In this document: one piece after another, positions 1-12,560 of the stretch
Layout of the letters: each line of letters begins with the position of its first letter
How positions within the stretch are numbered: position 1 is the first letter of the stretch
Assembly (NCBI GenBank): GCA_905182985.1
Contig: CAJJDN010000122.1
Coordinates: 2,746 to 66,745, forward strand
Length of the DNA: 64,000 nucleotides
Reading direction: 5' to 3'
From: Paramecium sonneborni
Taxonomy: Eukaryota; Ciliophora; Oligohymenophorea; Peniculida; Parameciidae
Made by a program: the position numbers and the translations under genes
The notes under the pieces: model-generated
Told to the model about the DNA's origin: nothing
Databases searched by the model: none
Seen by the model: the letters and a program-made list of their open reading frames with translations, nothing else

Positions 1-259
1 TATTAAATTTAATAAAATTTATTTTCAACATAATTTCCGATTCAGATTCAATCTTTCATCTTTATTTATTTATAAAATAATTAAAGATAATAGACTTGAT
101 TCATTAGAAATTAATAAATTAATAGTTTCGATTTTTAATGCATTTTTATAGGACCAATAATTCTAAAATAATTAGAATTTTATAAGGAGATTATTAAAAA
201 AGACATCTAATTAACTAGATATATTTTTATTTAAGATATAAATAATTTTAATCTAATGA
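1..259 (+). CDS. 3' end of an unknown gene (partial)
   Basis: With TAA/TAG as Gln, one frame is open from base 2 to a TGA at 257-259 and encodes about 85 residues that are basic and Leu/Ile rich. The 5' end lies outside the window. No motif is recognisable. A frame this long can occur by chance in such A+T-rich DNA, so the call is weak. Confidence 0.3.
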
Positions 260-302
260 ATTAAGTATTGTTATTAAAAGTGATTCTAAAACTAATTGAA
301 AT

Positions 303-560
303 ATGGATGATCAATCAAATTATTCTCCTATTGCACAGGTCTAAAAAAATAAGAATGTTTACATATTTTAATTAATAATTCAATATGAAAATATGGCCAA
401 GGTTAAAGAACCACCTGATCCGTTAGTTAAAAATTAAATCCAAAATAAAGTAAGAATAATAAAATCAGATCTACCTCTAAATTTGGATTCCTTACATCAG
501 CAACCAAAACATCGTATTATTAGATTATCTTAATCTAATAATACGTTATCATGTTTATGA
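303..560 (+). CDS. small hypothetical protein, 85 aa
   Basis: Open frame from ATG 303 to TGA 558-560 under the ciliate code. The product is hydrophilic with a proline-containing stretch in the middle and a basic C-terminal half. There is no signal peptide, membrane segment or known motif. It sits just upstream of the karyopherin gene on the same strand. It could be real or a chance frame. Confidence 0.35.
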
Positions 561-856
561 TTATACAATTGAAATTTCATATTTACAATGAAAAATATAA
601 AAAACATAAAAGTTAATTCATAAAATTATATTCTAAATTTATTAATAATAGATTTCATTTTATGTATTTATATTCTTCAATTTAGATCTAGTTTAAGATA
701 TTTGATGATCTTTCAAGCATATAGTGAATCCATTCATCTATTAATTAGAAGCTATATAAGAAATAATCATACATTTTTCAATTTAATATTTTTGATAATC
801 TGATAATAAAAAATTTATATTGATTATATTAATTTTTAAATAAATTATTATATTTA

Positions 857-3800
857 ATGAATGAAGTTTAATAATTACTTCTGACATCATTTTCTTGTTC
901 CCCTCATAGATAGCAAGCTGAATCATAATTAATTTAATTATTAATTACTAATCCTCAGCAATTTTAACAGTTGGGGTTGCTAATAATAGTACAAGAATAA
1001 AGTATTGAAATTTCATTTAAATTCAGATTCCCCCTAAATTGCCACAGTTATGAATGCAACAATTAAACTAATGAAATAAAATCAATGTAAAAATATTGTT
1101 AATGTATAGAATTAATTGCTTAACCTTTCAAACAAACACTATTAGAAATATACACTAATCTTAATGTCTCTAGCAAAATCAAACATCTATTAAAACAAGC
1201 TATAAATTTAATATTTGAAGAAGACATATGTATAAGCATTCATTAAATTTAGAATATAGTCATCATTATAAAGAATGTATGTTTCTCTATCTAGAAGATT
1301 AAAGATCAATAATCTTATCCATTTAGATTTTCAAATTATTAACAGATACAATAGTTTATGCTGACTCTGTAGATTAAAATACATACTCTTGGTACATAGA
1401 TTACATTGAAAAAATCAGCAAAATTATGATTAAATCATTAAGCTTAGAAAATGATTACCTTATCTACTTTTACTTTTTAGAATGCTTTGAAGGAACACTC
1501 TTTCGCTTTTTTAGGTACGATTAACAAAAATATTTGTTCTTTTAAAACTTCATTCTTCAAAACAAAGAGTTAAGTCAATTATTCATTAATATTTTCTCTT
1601 TTTAATCTTCGAACAATTACATTTAATATTAAAGCAATTCAACAATTTAAAATGTTAAAATTTTAACTCTAAAATCTTATAAGCATATAATTATCAGAAT
1701 GCTTTCAAGTAGGAATAAATAACAACTTTAAATATTCCCAATATATTAACAATTGAATTAGTTGATTCTCTTTTTAATACAATCCTTATAAATTACAATT
1801 TCTGAAGATGTCACTATTAATATTTTAAATATTTTGTCAGCTACAATTAATTAAATAGAATTCTATAATATTTACTAAAACTACTACTAATAATTGATAA
1901 TCACTCATTTGTATTCGTATCTAGTATATTCTACAAATTAATTACAACTTTTATAAAATGAACCATTAGATTTTGTTTAATAAGAACTAAGTTATGATGA
2001 TGAAAATAAATTATAATCTCTTCATAATCAAACATTAGATTTTATTCGAGCTTTGATTAAACATATTGATGGAGCCTTATCCTTTTTATCTTCAAGTGCC
2101 TTTGTGTTATTTAAATATTCAATAAATGAAATATTATCAAATTAATTATTCATTATAACTGAACAGGAATTCAACCATATTAAATTATTATAAAATAAGT
2201 AACTTTTTATAATACTTAAGCACAATATTTTATAATCATGATAGTAAATAACGATTACAAATATCTCTCATAATTCTAATCAATATTTTACCTAATTTAA
2301 ACTCAAGATAAGATATACAAGAATATTTAGCAATTATAATATAAAATAGTTACCAAGTTGTTCTTTAATGTTAAGATGAATTAATTTAAATTCTTTATAC
2401 AAAATTGATTGGTGAAAGCTATTCTATTCTTAAATTTATTGTGAGTTAATTATTTTATAAATAATTCCTTGAAAATATCATTAAGTTTGAATAGTTTAAA
2501 AAAATGGCATTATTTTATTAATAAATCACTTCAATTAATTTAATCATTACTTAGGATGAATAACCAGGATTTATAGAGAAAAATAACCTATTTGATGAAA
2601 TTATCTAAAAATTTTCATCATAAATTACTTTAACTTGTGATATAAGAATATTGTAGATGATTGAAGAGTGGGTGTCTACATATCAATTTTAATAGAATAC
2701 TGTTTAATTGATTGCAAAATGCCTTGTTGAGAGAATACATTAAGAATAAAAGAATATAAATTAGAATTAAATAAATAGAGAAATATTTATTGATTTATCT
2801 TGGAATATCCTTCATTAAATTGTTAATTAATATAACTATTATGACTACATAATATGTATTGAAAATTAAATTGCTTAATTATATCAATAATTTAAAGAAG
2901 AAGAATCAATTTAATATACTGAAAAATTGATTTAATTTGTATCATTGACAATATAAAAATTGAAAAGAGTGACTATTGATCAAATTTCCTTATTACCAAA
3001 ATTTGAACAAGTACTCAAATCATAAAATTATTCTTTTTAATACTTATTTGAACTTTTAAATAATTATATCTATTATGGTAGAGAATATTTTATTAATGAA
3101 GCAACTTAATCAATTGTATAATTATAAATTTAACATAGTATTTTCATCTGGCCTTATAAAACATTGTTTCTAATTTAAATTCCAATTTTGATAAATGCGA
3201 GGGAGCCTTATTAATTTAATTGGGAATTTAATGTGTAAGAAATGATCTTAATGAGAATATACTTAGACAAATTTTTGATCAATCCTATTAAATTATAAAG
3301 CAAACCAACATTGATGAAATACTTGTATCTAGAATAAAATGCATATTCTTAAGTGCATTTTTGACAATTAAATCACTATCAGAAAAAATCATTGGAAATT
3401 AAATAGGGATTATTTAATAAGAATTACATGGAATGAATTATACAGCTGGTTATGATGCTAAGTTATTTATCATCTATTATTCTAATGCTATTCTTCATAA
3501 TCCTGAAATTTTATTAAATACAGGTTGTAACATAGTTTCATTACTATCGTATTAAATTGAGTAGCAAAAGGAGGAAAAGTTTGATCAAAATGAAGAACAT
3601 TATTCAGATTCTGAATAAGATGACAATTGTTATGAAAATTTTACAGAGGAAAAGAAAATTTTAGAGGAACAAATAACAAAATTTAAAAGTGGTTATGTTA
3701 GTGTAGATGAATTTGAAACTTTCAAATAAGCCATGCATTAAATTAAAACCCATCACCCTTCTATTATTGTATAATTTAAATAAGGTCTGCATTTTTTCAC

Positions 3801-3916
3801 ACTACAGAAATTAAAATAGATTTTATAAGTAACACGGGCCTAATATGAATAACCAAGATAAGTAATAATTTTATTAATTTTAGATGATAAAAATAGCTAA
3901 AAGGAAAAAACTATGA
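857..3916 (+). CDS. importin-beta family karyopherin (importin-7/8/9/11 type)
   Basis: Nuclear transport receptor of about 971 aa, the usual size for the family. These proteins carry cargo through nuclear pores under Ran-GTP control. The N-terminus has the family signature, with RQQAESQL at about residues 19-26 followed by a HEAT helix (QQFQQLGLLIIVQE), then HEAT-like helices to the end. An acidic segment with NEPLDFVQQEL lies near the middle, as in importin-7-like proteins. I call introns at 1002-1026, 1087-1109, 1230-1252, a 22-nt intron near 2200, a 29-nt intron near 3330 and a 22-nt intron near 3880. Removing them gives one frame of 972 codons. If the last intron is not spliced, the end moves to 3932. 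The start ATG is the only one that opens directly into the signature. The exact subfamily is not resolved. Confidence 0.85.
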
Positions 3917-4117
3917 ATGTTAATGTAGAGTGATTATAGAATTAATAATTTATAATATAATATAATCCAAATTTGTAATTGATATTTATTATCATTCAAG
4001 ATCTCTTCATAAAATTATTATGCTTATTTAAACAATTTAAAGGTTGATGTTATCAAAAAAAATACATCAAAATTTTAAATAACAACTTGGAATAAATTTT
4101 AATTATTGAAAAGCAGT

Positions 4118-4437
4118 ATGAATTTTATAATAATATAAATTATTATGCAAACTATTGCATTTTTTAAAGATGAAGATCTTAAAGAAACCTTTGATAACTA
4201 AAATTCTATGTAAATTGTTATTCAACAATTAGAATACAAACACTCTAACATGCATAATTGGAGGTTAGTAAAATAAATGAAAAATCCTCATAAATGAGAA
4301 AATAAGCTGAAATGAATTTTGAAATGGCTCAGCATACTATAATTCGATTAGCTGCTGATTTAAAGTCTATCCATAAATCAATAAATAGAATAAAAGAACT
4401 AAACCATTTGATAGATGAATTAAAAAAAGAATAATGA
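4118..4437 (+). CDS. small helical hypothetical protein, 94 aa
   Basis: Two exons joined across a 35-nt intron (GTTAGT..GAG, about 4264-4298) give a 94-residue protein ending at TGA 4435-4437. The second half is a charged amphipathic helix (RIKELNHLIDELKKEQ at the C-terminus), so a small coiled-coil subunit is likely. No family is recognised. The smooth change of frame across the intron and the charged composition favour a real gene. Confidence 0.55.
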
Positions 4438-4443
4438 AATTCA

Positions 4444-4929
4444 ATGATGAATGCGAGCTTTTATAATTTAGTATAAAAATAATTAATTATAAAATCTCAT
4501 CATGTAGAAATTAAGCTGAAATAGAAACTGTTATTTATCTTGATGAAATTTACATTCTAAAAAATTAATTACTCTAAAGAAAGAAAGTTTAAAGAAACAC
4601 ATTTTGCAAGATATTATATAGAAAAAGGAGATTGTAATTAGGTTTATAAATTACATACAGTATAATTTTTATAAAAAATGAATATTTAAAAATTATTGAC
4701 CTTTACAATATTATTTTATAATTAATATAATGCAGAACATGAAATAAACTAAAGGATGAATTGCAAAACACAATAATTATTTTTTATTTATAACTTGACA
4801 TCTTTACGTTATTTACTTTTGCTTACTTTCTTTAAGACTTTTTATTAAAAATCAATAGATATATCTCTATTTAATTTTATGGTTTAATCCTTCTTATTAA
4901 GACAAGCTAATACCTATCTCATAATTTGA
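4444..4929 (+). CDS. hypothetical ORF, 161 aa
   Basis: Intron-free frame from ATG 4444 to TGA 4927-4929, seven bases after the previous gene ends. The first half is basic and the second half is rich in Phe/Leu/Tyr. No motif or convincing membrane segment is seen. Frames of this length are not rare when only TGA stops translation, so this may be a chance frame. Confidence 0.3.
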
Positions 4930-5093
4930 ATTTTGATCCCAAAAGAATAGTCAAGTTTAAAGAAATCAAAAGTATAAATTGTTATGATAGTCTAATTGAA
5001 AGTAGATTTGTAAAATATTTTAAATGTAGTGCAATTTTGATTTATATGGATTATATAATTATAAAAATTTAAACATTTTTAAGAAAAATTCTC

Positions 5094-6663
5094 ATGGCAG
5101 ATAGCTTTAATTCAAGATCGAGTGGATAATTTTATAATTTTGTTGGGACTGCAGGTACAGCTGATTTCTAAGCAGGATCTGGTTAAGAATAACAGTTAAG
5201 AAAAATATTTCTATATTAGATTGAGTTTTGGTAAAAACTTTTTAGGTTATGGAGAATAATAAGGTGGAAGTTTCGAAAATAATAATATGTAATTTCCAGC
5301 TACGGATTAAGAGATGAAGAATAGTTTGGAACAATTTTATGAAATGAAAATAGAAGATTTGGAAAATCAGTTGATTTAAGAGGAATCATCAAATTAGTCG
5401 AGATAAAAACATTCAGTCTAATCAGACAGAAATAGTCGATCATAATATTCAGGAGATTAAGATTATAGGTTAGGTGAGCTTTAAAATATTATATATAGAA
5501 TCAGCTGAATAAATCAATAGTAAATTTAAACCTGAAGTAAAATTGCAAATTCCTCAAAATTAAGGCAAGAGTATCTACAGGGATAAGATTGAATCATTAT
5601 TGGAGAAGAGAACTTCAAATAACAATTCAGTATCCCCTTCTGTAACTCCAAGATCATCAAAAAGTCAATAGAAATTAGAGAGAAAGAGGGTTTAGAATTT
5701 ACAAAATGAAACATCGAATGAGATCATTGATCCATCTCAAGTGAAATTGGCAAAAAATAGAGAATCTGCGAAAAATTCAAGAGAAAGGAAGAAAATATAC
5801 TAATAATTGTTAGAAAAATAAGTTTCGGAGCTTTAAGAAGAAAATGAGAAACTGAAGGATATTTGTAAAAGTTAAGCACAATCTATGGAAATAGTAAATA
5901 AGAAAACATAGAAAGTAAAGTTGTTAAGTTTTATTATTAGTTTTAAACATTTTTAGAGTAGCAACAACAAATGTTTGAGAAATTAGAATTATGTTTAATA
6001 AAAAAAGTTAGCGATGACGAAATTGGTATCATCATGGATGCATTAAGATACAGAATTCAATCAAATTCAAAGGAAAGAAATGACACAGCCAGAGTTTACT
6101 TTGATAGCATTGCTGAAATATTATTACCAATGCAAGTAAAATATTTACTTTATGCATGTTCCTATTCGAAAGACATGTTTGCTAATTCTGAATAGTATAT
6201 GATTTATTAATATTTTAAAGAGATTATACAGAATGGATGAAGCCTGGTTTTATAAACACAAGTGTATAATTTGAGAATCTCACTAAACTGAAAAAGTTTT
6301 AGAATAAAGTTTAATAATTGAAATAAAATATTTCAAGGTTTTTTCATTATGATTATTTAATTAGTTCTTTAGACAAAATAAAAAATGAAATCAAGGCAAT
6401 TTAGGACTAAGCTTCTAAACTTGACTATGTTTGGGATGCACTAAAATCTGTATTGAATCCTGTTTAACTGAGCACTATGATTTGTTCACTTTATCATGTA
6501 AGTTTTAAATTAATAATTTTAGAATTTATATAGAAATGAATTATAAACAAGCACCCTTTTTGATTAATTACGTAATTCTTAAGCAGAAGAAGATGATTTT
6601 TAATTTAAGATCGAGGAAGAAATCAATTTTGGTGCTAATAATAAAATGGTAAAAAGGTGTTGA
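5094..6663 (+). CDS. bZIP transcription factor, 480 aa
   Basis: DNA-binding protein. The basic region KNRESAKNSRERKK has the invariant N-x7-R layout of bZIP proteins and is followed by a leucine-zipper-like heptad run (LLEKQVSELQEENEKLK), at roughly residues 210-255. The N-terminal 200 residues are rich in Ser, Asn and Gln. The C-terminal 190 residues form an unusual long, mostly helical domain ending in a charged tail. Five introns are called: 5195-5219, 5474-5498, 5915-5940, 6195-6220 and 6498-6522, giving 481 codons. Each intron restores the frame, and without the one at 6195 the protein would stop at 6240. It is followed after about 50 bases by a kinase gene on the same strand. Targets are unknown. 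Confidence 0.85.
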
Positions 6664-6713
6664 TAATAAAACTTAATTATTAAATTATTATTTTTTCAGT
6701 AGTATATAGATTA

Positions 6714-8597
6714 ATGACTGAATAAAAATCAATTTCTATCTTTGATTTTGGAAAAACTAGGAATAAATTTTGGTAAACATGTGATAAGTCTGTTTTGGAT
6801 GTAACCAATTTCATACAATATAAAAGTCTTAAACATTTTTAGTTGAATAAGAATTTTTGACTGCAGGCAAAGTTAATGTCAAACCTATCTTTGTTGTACT
6901 AGGATAAGAATATATATATAAAGTAACTGTAGACAAATTGAAATGTGCACCTCTCCTCACTACACATTTAATTTATATTGAACCAGGTGCTGATCATTTA
7001 GTTTAATTGAATTCTGATGAACAGCAATATGGATTCAGATTTCAATACCAAACCAAAGTCTTGGAGATCTTTCTATCCGACAAGTCTCGTTATGATTAAT
7101 GGAAAATCCATTTAAAGAAGCTTTGTCTTCTGGAGAATTTCCATGAAGCTTTTATGGTTTCTAAATTAATTGGAAAGGGAAGTTTTGCTAAAGTCTATCT
7201 AGCAACTAGAAAGGAGAACAACACCCAATATGCCATCAAAGCTTTTAGCAAATCTTTCATGCAACAACAGCATAAAGGAATTGAAAGTCTTTTAAATGAA
7301 ATGAAATTAATGAGGAAATTAAACCATCCAAATATTGTAAAATTGCATGAAGTACATGAAACTGCTAATTCTGTCTATTTTGTTGTAGATATTGTGGCAG
7401 GTGGAGAACTATTATAAAGAGTGAGAGAAACAGGTATCATTATTCTTTATATTTAGGTTTCTTACCTGCTGAAACATTATAAAGATTGGCTTATAACTTA
7501 TTATCAGCTTTAAATCATTTGCATCAATTTAATATTGCACATAGAGATCTTAAACCTGAAAATTTACTTCTTAAATCTTATGAAAATAATTATGATATTG
7601 TTTTAGCTGATTTTGGATTGGCAGCATCTTTATTAGATGATAACATTTTATTTAAAAGATGTGGTACTCCTGGATTTGTGGCTCCTGAAATTTTGGAATA
7701 TAATGATGGTTAGTAATTCTATAATGAGAAATGTGATGTTTTTAGTGCTGGAATTATTTTATATCTCTTGATTGTATCTTTTTCATTTCATTACAAAAAT
7801 AGACTGGAGGTCAACCATTCACAGGAAAAGATTAAAAAGCAATTCTAAAGGCTAATAAAGATTGCATTATTGATTTCGATGATTCATTATATAAATCAGC
7901 ACCTATTTAGATGTAAAATTTAATTCAATTCATGTTACTAAAAAAGTCTTAAGATAGAATGAGTTCAAGTGAGGTACTTATTTGAATCCTTAAATTAGTG
8001 TTTAAGGCATCCTTATTTTAAGGAATTAGCAAAAGAGCATCAAGTCAAGTTGGAAAAATATCAAAATAACTTAAATGACTATAATTAATCATACAAGAAC
8101 AATGTAAAAATGGGATCAATAGATTTGAATTTAGAATAAAGATAAACGGCTTTTACAGGATATTTGAATTCTGTTGAATCAATTTCATGTGTATCTAACA
8201 ATTCATTTGCCAAAATTGAAATGAAAGCTACTTCTGTTATTGGAGCCTCTAAATTCAGTTAATACAGTTCTAAACTTATTAGACTTGGTTCTAGGGATAT
8301 CTCTGGTAATTATTCAACTTAATTTTTTTATTAGATATTCCAACTTCTTAGTTGCAAAAAACGGAATCTAAGAAGCACATTGATTTACACAGAATTGCAA
8401 TTTAAAATTCTCATCGCAAACAAATTTAGGATTAATTTGAGGATTAGCCGATACAAGCAGAAGGGTCAGAAGTTAGCGGAATGGCTAAATTGTTCAATTC
8501 AACAAGACAAATTAGAATTCCTGAAAATTTACCAACTTTGTCCTAATCAAATAAATAAGTATCTACTCCTACTAATAGAAACAAAAAGATTACTTGA
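6714..8597 (+). CDS. serine/threonine protein kinase, CAMK-like, 586 aa
   Basis: Phosphotransferase with a canonical catalytic domain. It has a glycine loop GKGSFAKVY, the Lys in YAIKAF, HRDLKPEN, DFGLA and a GTPGFVAPE activation-loop end, all intact, so it should be active. The first 140 residues form a non-kinase domain of PH-like appearance, and the C-terminal 200 residues are Ser/Lys rich and probably disordered. Introns are called at 6826-6842 (only 17 nt), 7434-7456, about 7773-7801, about 7975-7999 and about 8308-8336, giving 587 codons. The kinase core resembles CAMK-group enzymes common in ciliates. No calmodulin-binding or EF-hand segment is obvious. Confidence 0.85.
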
Positions 8598-9479
8598 ATT
8601 TTATTTATATAAAATTTTATTGTTACTCAAGCATTTTCTCTTTTAAATATTAAATTAATTTTTATCATTTATTTAGAAGGCAAATCATTAGAGGCAAAAT
8701 AATAAGAGAAACATGAATAGATAACTTAAATAGCCTATATTACTAAATTGTGAAACTCAAAGAACAATTAAACTTTGCCATATAGATCCATTGGATTTTT
8801 TTTCATAATTTCTTAATCTTTTTATGTACTTCATCGTAATTAATAAATTTAAATTAAAAAAAATTTAAATTGATAAAAATAATGATAGAACAAGAATTAA
8901 CCATTTAAGCTTTATTAAAGCTATATGGTATTTTAATTATTTAGATATTTTAAAGATTAAGAAAATTAAATTGAATGTTAAAGACCATTAAATTTATTTA
9001 TTTTACTCAAACTTCTTCTTCTTTTCAATGTATATTTTCTAATTGAATTGAAGAGTATCTCATAATCCTCAAAAGAGCTTTTGATTATAAATTAACACAC
9101 AAAAGGTTCTTACTCTCTAAAATGTGATATATCATCTTTAACCTAATTATTTAACATTGTTGACAATATTTTATATAATATTGATATTAGAAATAATTAT
9201 ATTACAAATTATCTTCGAATCTAAAAAGTAAATAATTGTTTTTATAATATTTTAATATTCATTGAATCATCTAGATGTGCAGATTAAAACCATCGTTTGC
9301 CCTCTTAGATTTTATTCATCATTCCATCTACAATTTTAACATAATTAATGATAGATTCAAAAATTTAGTGCTATTTACCATTCATTCATTTATTTATCAA
9401 AATCAGTTCAAAACCAAAAAATAAAAAGTATTTCTTTCTACTAATATGAGGTGAGGCGACGAATGTGAAGAATGAAAGG
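8598..9479. other. gene-poor gap between the kinase and a membrane-protein gene
   Basis: Apart from the weak minus-strand ORF at 8831-9157, I see only A+T-rich sequence with frequent TGA in all frames. It probably holds the kinase 3' end and the promoter of the gene starting at 9480. Confidence 0.4.
8831..9157 (-). CDS. hypothetical ORF, 108 aa
   Basis: Minus-strand frame from ATG 9157 to TGA 8831-8833. It contains a strongly basic patch (RKYTLKRRRSLSK) in the middle, and the rest is mixed hydrophilic. No family is recognised. Composition looks more coding-like than the other five frames of this gap, but support is thin. Confidence 0.35.
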
Positions 9480-10775
9480 ATGCCATATAATATGCAAGTC
9501 CACTTTATAATTCTAATAATTTTTTTATCCATTAAAACAAAAACGATTAATTTTTTTAAGGATTTAAAATTATCTAAACAAGAGTTAGTCTTATAAGAAA
9601 TATAAGATTAAGATGGAAGAGGTAACTCTTCAATTTTGTCTGTGTTATTTTAAATATATTTAATTAAGCATGTTGTATTACTATCAAAATTGTATTTTGA
9701 ATGGAGAAATAAAATTTTATTTGTTAAAATGGCTATTTTGTAATATAGAAGGAAAATGGAAGATACTATACAGATTTACAGATTTACAGATTTTAACATT
9801 GCTTTTGGCATCAGCTTCATAATTAGTATAGTGTTAAAAGTTTAATTTTTTATTTAATTAACATCTCAAATACTCCATCAATTTAATGACAAATTAAAAT
9901 AATAACGAATTTTTTGGTAAATGCATTTAAGATCATTGTTATACTATTATAAAAATTAAATACACCAAGATTTTAATGACTTTTTTGTTAAATTAAGTGT
10001 ATGGTAGCAGGGCAAACTAATAATTAAAGTTTTTATACAGTTAAATCTCTAATATTAATTCCATTATTTAAATATCCCATTAGTTGAGAGTTGAAAATTG
10101 AGAATTATACTCATCATTTTGAAATCTTTTATTCTCTTTCCCTATCTTTTAACTCATAGGGAAAAAAATTAAAATATAAAGAGTTGAGCTAAAAAATAGG
10201 AGATTTTAGAGTCAATATTTGTTTATGCTGAATATAATATATTAAAACTTATTTTTTTTAGATTATAAAGATAAAAAATTAGCAGTAAGAAAAATTACAA
10301 ATATAAGAAATTGGTCAGTAACAACAATAGTTCTAATTAAGATAAGTTGATATGAATTGGAATACAGTAGGAGTCAATCGATAATAGAGTATTCAATCAT
10401 GAGGATCTCCAAAAAAGAATGTAATTAAATATAATTAAGGAATAAGAAATGATCCAAAAGATAGAATCAATTTTAAGAAGGTCATTTTGGAAACCAACCC
10501 TAAAGTAAGAATAAATTCTTAGTGTTTTCTACTGGAACATCATATATGATGTTGGTTTTTCTATCTATTTTTATATATTTATAAATTTGATTTAGAATCT
10601 AAAATTTTTGATTCTCTATCCAGATACAAATTAAATCTATTATAAAGATTCAAAACCATAATTTTTCAATAAGGTATCTCTAAGCAGAACATTAAATTTT
10701 TTTAAACCTATTTACTTTTTTTTCATTTTGAAGTATTAATAACAATACCAATTTAGCAACCAGTAAGGTTGGTGA
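9480..10775 (+). CDS. hypothetical membrane protein, about 400 aa
   Basis: The first long exon (ATG 9480) encodes hydrophobic stretches (HFIILIIFLSI near the N-terminus and FGISFIISIVLK near residue 110) separated by basic loops. Later exons add a Gln-rich stretch and another hydrophobic region (IIYDVGFSIYFYIFINLI) before a TGA at 10773-10775. I call a 20-nt intron near 10081 and a 22-nt intron near 10346. The join around 10215-10265 is ambiguous: one 51-nt intron or a 41-nt plus a 34-nt intron both keep frame. No family is recognised. Bases from 10007 on are repeated after the N at 11044, so a truncated second copy of the 3' half appears at 11045-11813. Confidence 0.55.
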
Positions 10776-12081
10776 AACCATTTCATTTTGCTTAAATTAT
10801 CAAGTATTATCCACCAACATCTTGTAATAGTTTTGTTCTCAGTTTTTTGATATTTTTTAACTCATTTTACATATTTTGAGTTTGAAAAAAAATTTTTTAA
10901 TTAAAAATTTAAATTGAGATGACTTAATACTATGTTTTAATAATTTAATTACAAGAAATTGGTCTTAATTATAATTTTCAATATTGTTCTTCAATTATAT
11001 ATTAAAGTTTATATCTAAGAGTTATAATCTTTTGCCAATGGATNGCAGGGCAAACTAATAATTAAAGTTTTTATACAGTTAAATCTCTAATATTAATTCC
11101 ATTATTTAAATATCCCATTAGTTGAGAGTTGAAAATTGAGAATTATACTCATCATTTTGAAATCTTTTATTCTCTTTCCCTATCTTTTAACTCATAGGGA
11201 AAAAAATTAAAATATAAAGAGTTGAGCTAAAAAATAGGAGATTTTAGAGTCAATATTTGTTTATGCTGAATATAATATATTAAAACTTATTTTTTTTAGA
11301 TTATAAAGATAAAAAATTAGCAGTAAGAAAAATTACAAATATAAGAAATTGGTCAGTAACAACAATAGTTCTAATTAAGATAAGTTGATATGAATTGGAA
11401 TACAGTAGGAGTCAATCGATAATAGAGTATTCAATCATGAGGATCTCCAAAAAAGAATGTAATTAAATATAATTAAGGAATAAGAAATGATCCAAAAGAT
11501 AGAATCAATTTTAAGAAGGTCATTTTGGAAACCAACCCTAAAGTAAGAATAAATTCTTAGTGTTTTCTACTGGAACATCATATATGATGTTGGTTTTTCT
11601 ATCTATTTTTATATATTTATAAATTTGATTTAGAATCTAAAATTTTTGATTCTCTATCCAGATACAAATTAAATCTATTATAAAGATTCAAAACCATAAT
11701 TTTTCAATAAGGTATCTCTAAGCAGAACATTAAATTTTTTTAAACCTATTTACTTTTTTTTCATTTTGAAGTATTAATAACAATACCAATTTAGCAACCA
11801 GTAAGGTTGGTGAAACCATTTCATTTTGCTTAAATTATCAAGTATTATCCACCAACATCTTGTAATAGTTTTGTTCTCAGTTTTTTGATATTTTTTAACT
11901 CATTTTACATATTTTGAGTTTGAAAAAAAATTTTTTAATTAAAAATTTAAATTGAGATGACTTAATACTATGTTTTAATAATTTAATTACAAGAAATTGG
12001 TCTTAATTATAATTTTCAATATTGTTCTTCAATTATATATTAAAGTTTATATCTAAGAGTTATAATCTTTTGCCAATGGAT
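10007..12081. repeat. assembly duplication around the N at 11044 (two copies of 1037 bp)
   Basis: Bases 10007-11043 and 11045-12081 read identically wherever I compared them, separated by a single N. The first copy runs out of the membrane-protein gene and the second runs on into the choline kinase promoter. This is what two overlapping contigs joined without merging would give. The second copy contains only the 3' part of the membrane-protein gene (to 11813). Confidence 0.9.
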
Positions 12082-12560
12082 TATCTTAATATATTTAAAA
12101 ATGTCGATTAAGGAACAATTATTAAAGTAATCTGTCTTTTTAAATAATATTTTGCAGTAATTCTTCAAATTCAATTAATTAGATAATAGATTAAAAATTA
12201 ATTTTTCTTTAAATTGAATATAAGAAATAAGTTGATCTAAAGCAGAGATGACTAAAATAATTATATATATCTAAAATAGGTGATATTTTAGATTGCTGTG
12301 ATTAAAAAAATAGTATAAATGTATTAATGATGAAATAGGAATATATAATTTATAATTATAAAAGAAAAGAAGTAAATATGATAAGTACTTATAAATTTTG
12401 ATGGCCATATTGTAAATTGTTTGTATAAAAATAATTGTTAATACGAAATATTATAAAAAATACACGTCAGATTTAAATCAGGTACGTACGAATATTACAA
12501 CAATATTGTGCCTTTGTATACCTGAGATATTGTATTTACAAAATTGATATATAATAAATA
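11814..12560. other. gene-poor region upstream of the choline kinase
   Basis: The part to 12081 belongs to the second copy of the duplicated segment. From 12101 a short frame (ATG 12101, optional 31-nt intron, TGA near 12250, about 39 aa) is possible but unconvincing. The rest is A+T-rich and probably carries the promoter of the gene at 12561. Confidence 0.35.

Noticed and set aside
10536..10553. 18-bp perfect palindrome AACATCATATATGATGTT, possible regulatory site or hairpin
   Set aside because: It lies within a predicted exon of the membrane-protein gene, is A+T rich, and its second occurrence is only the assembly copy.
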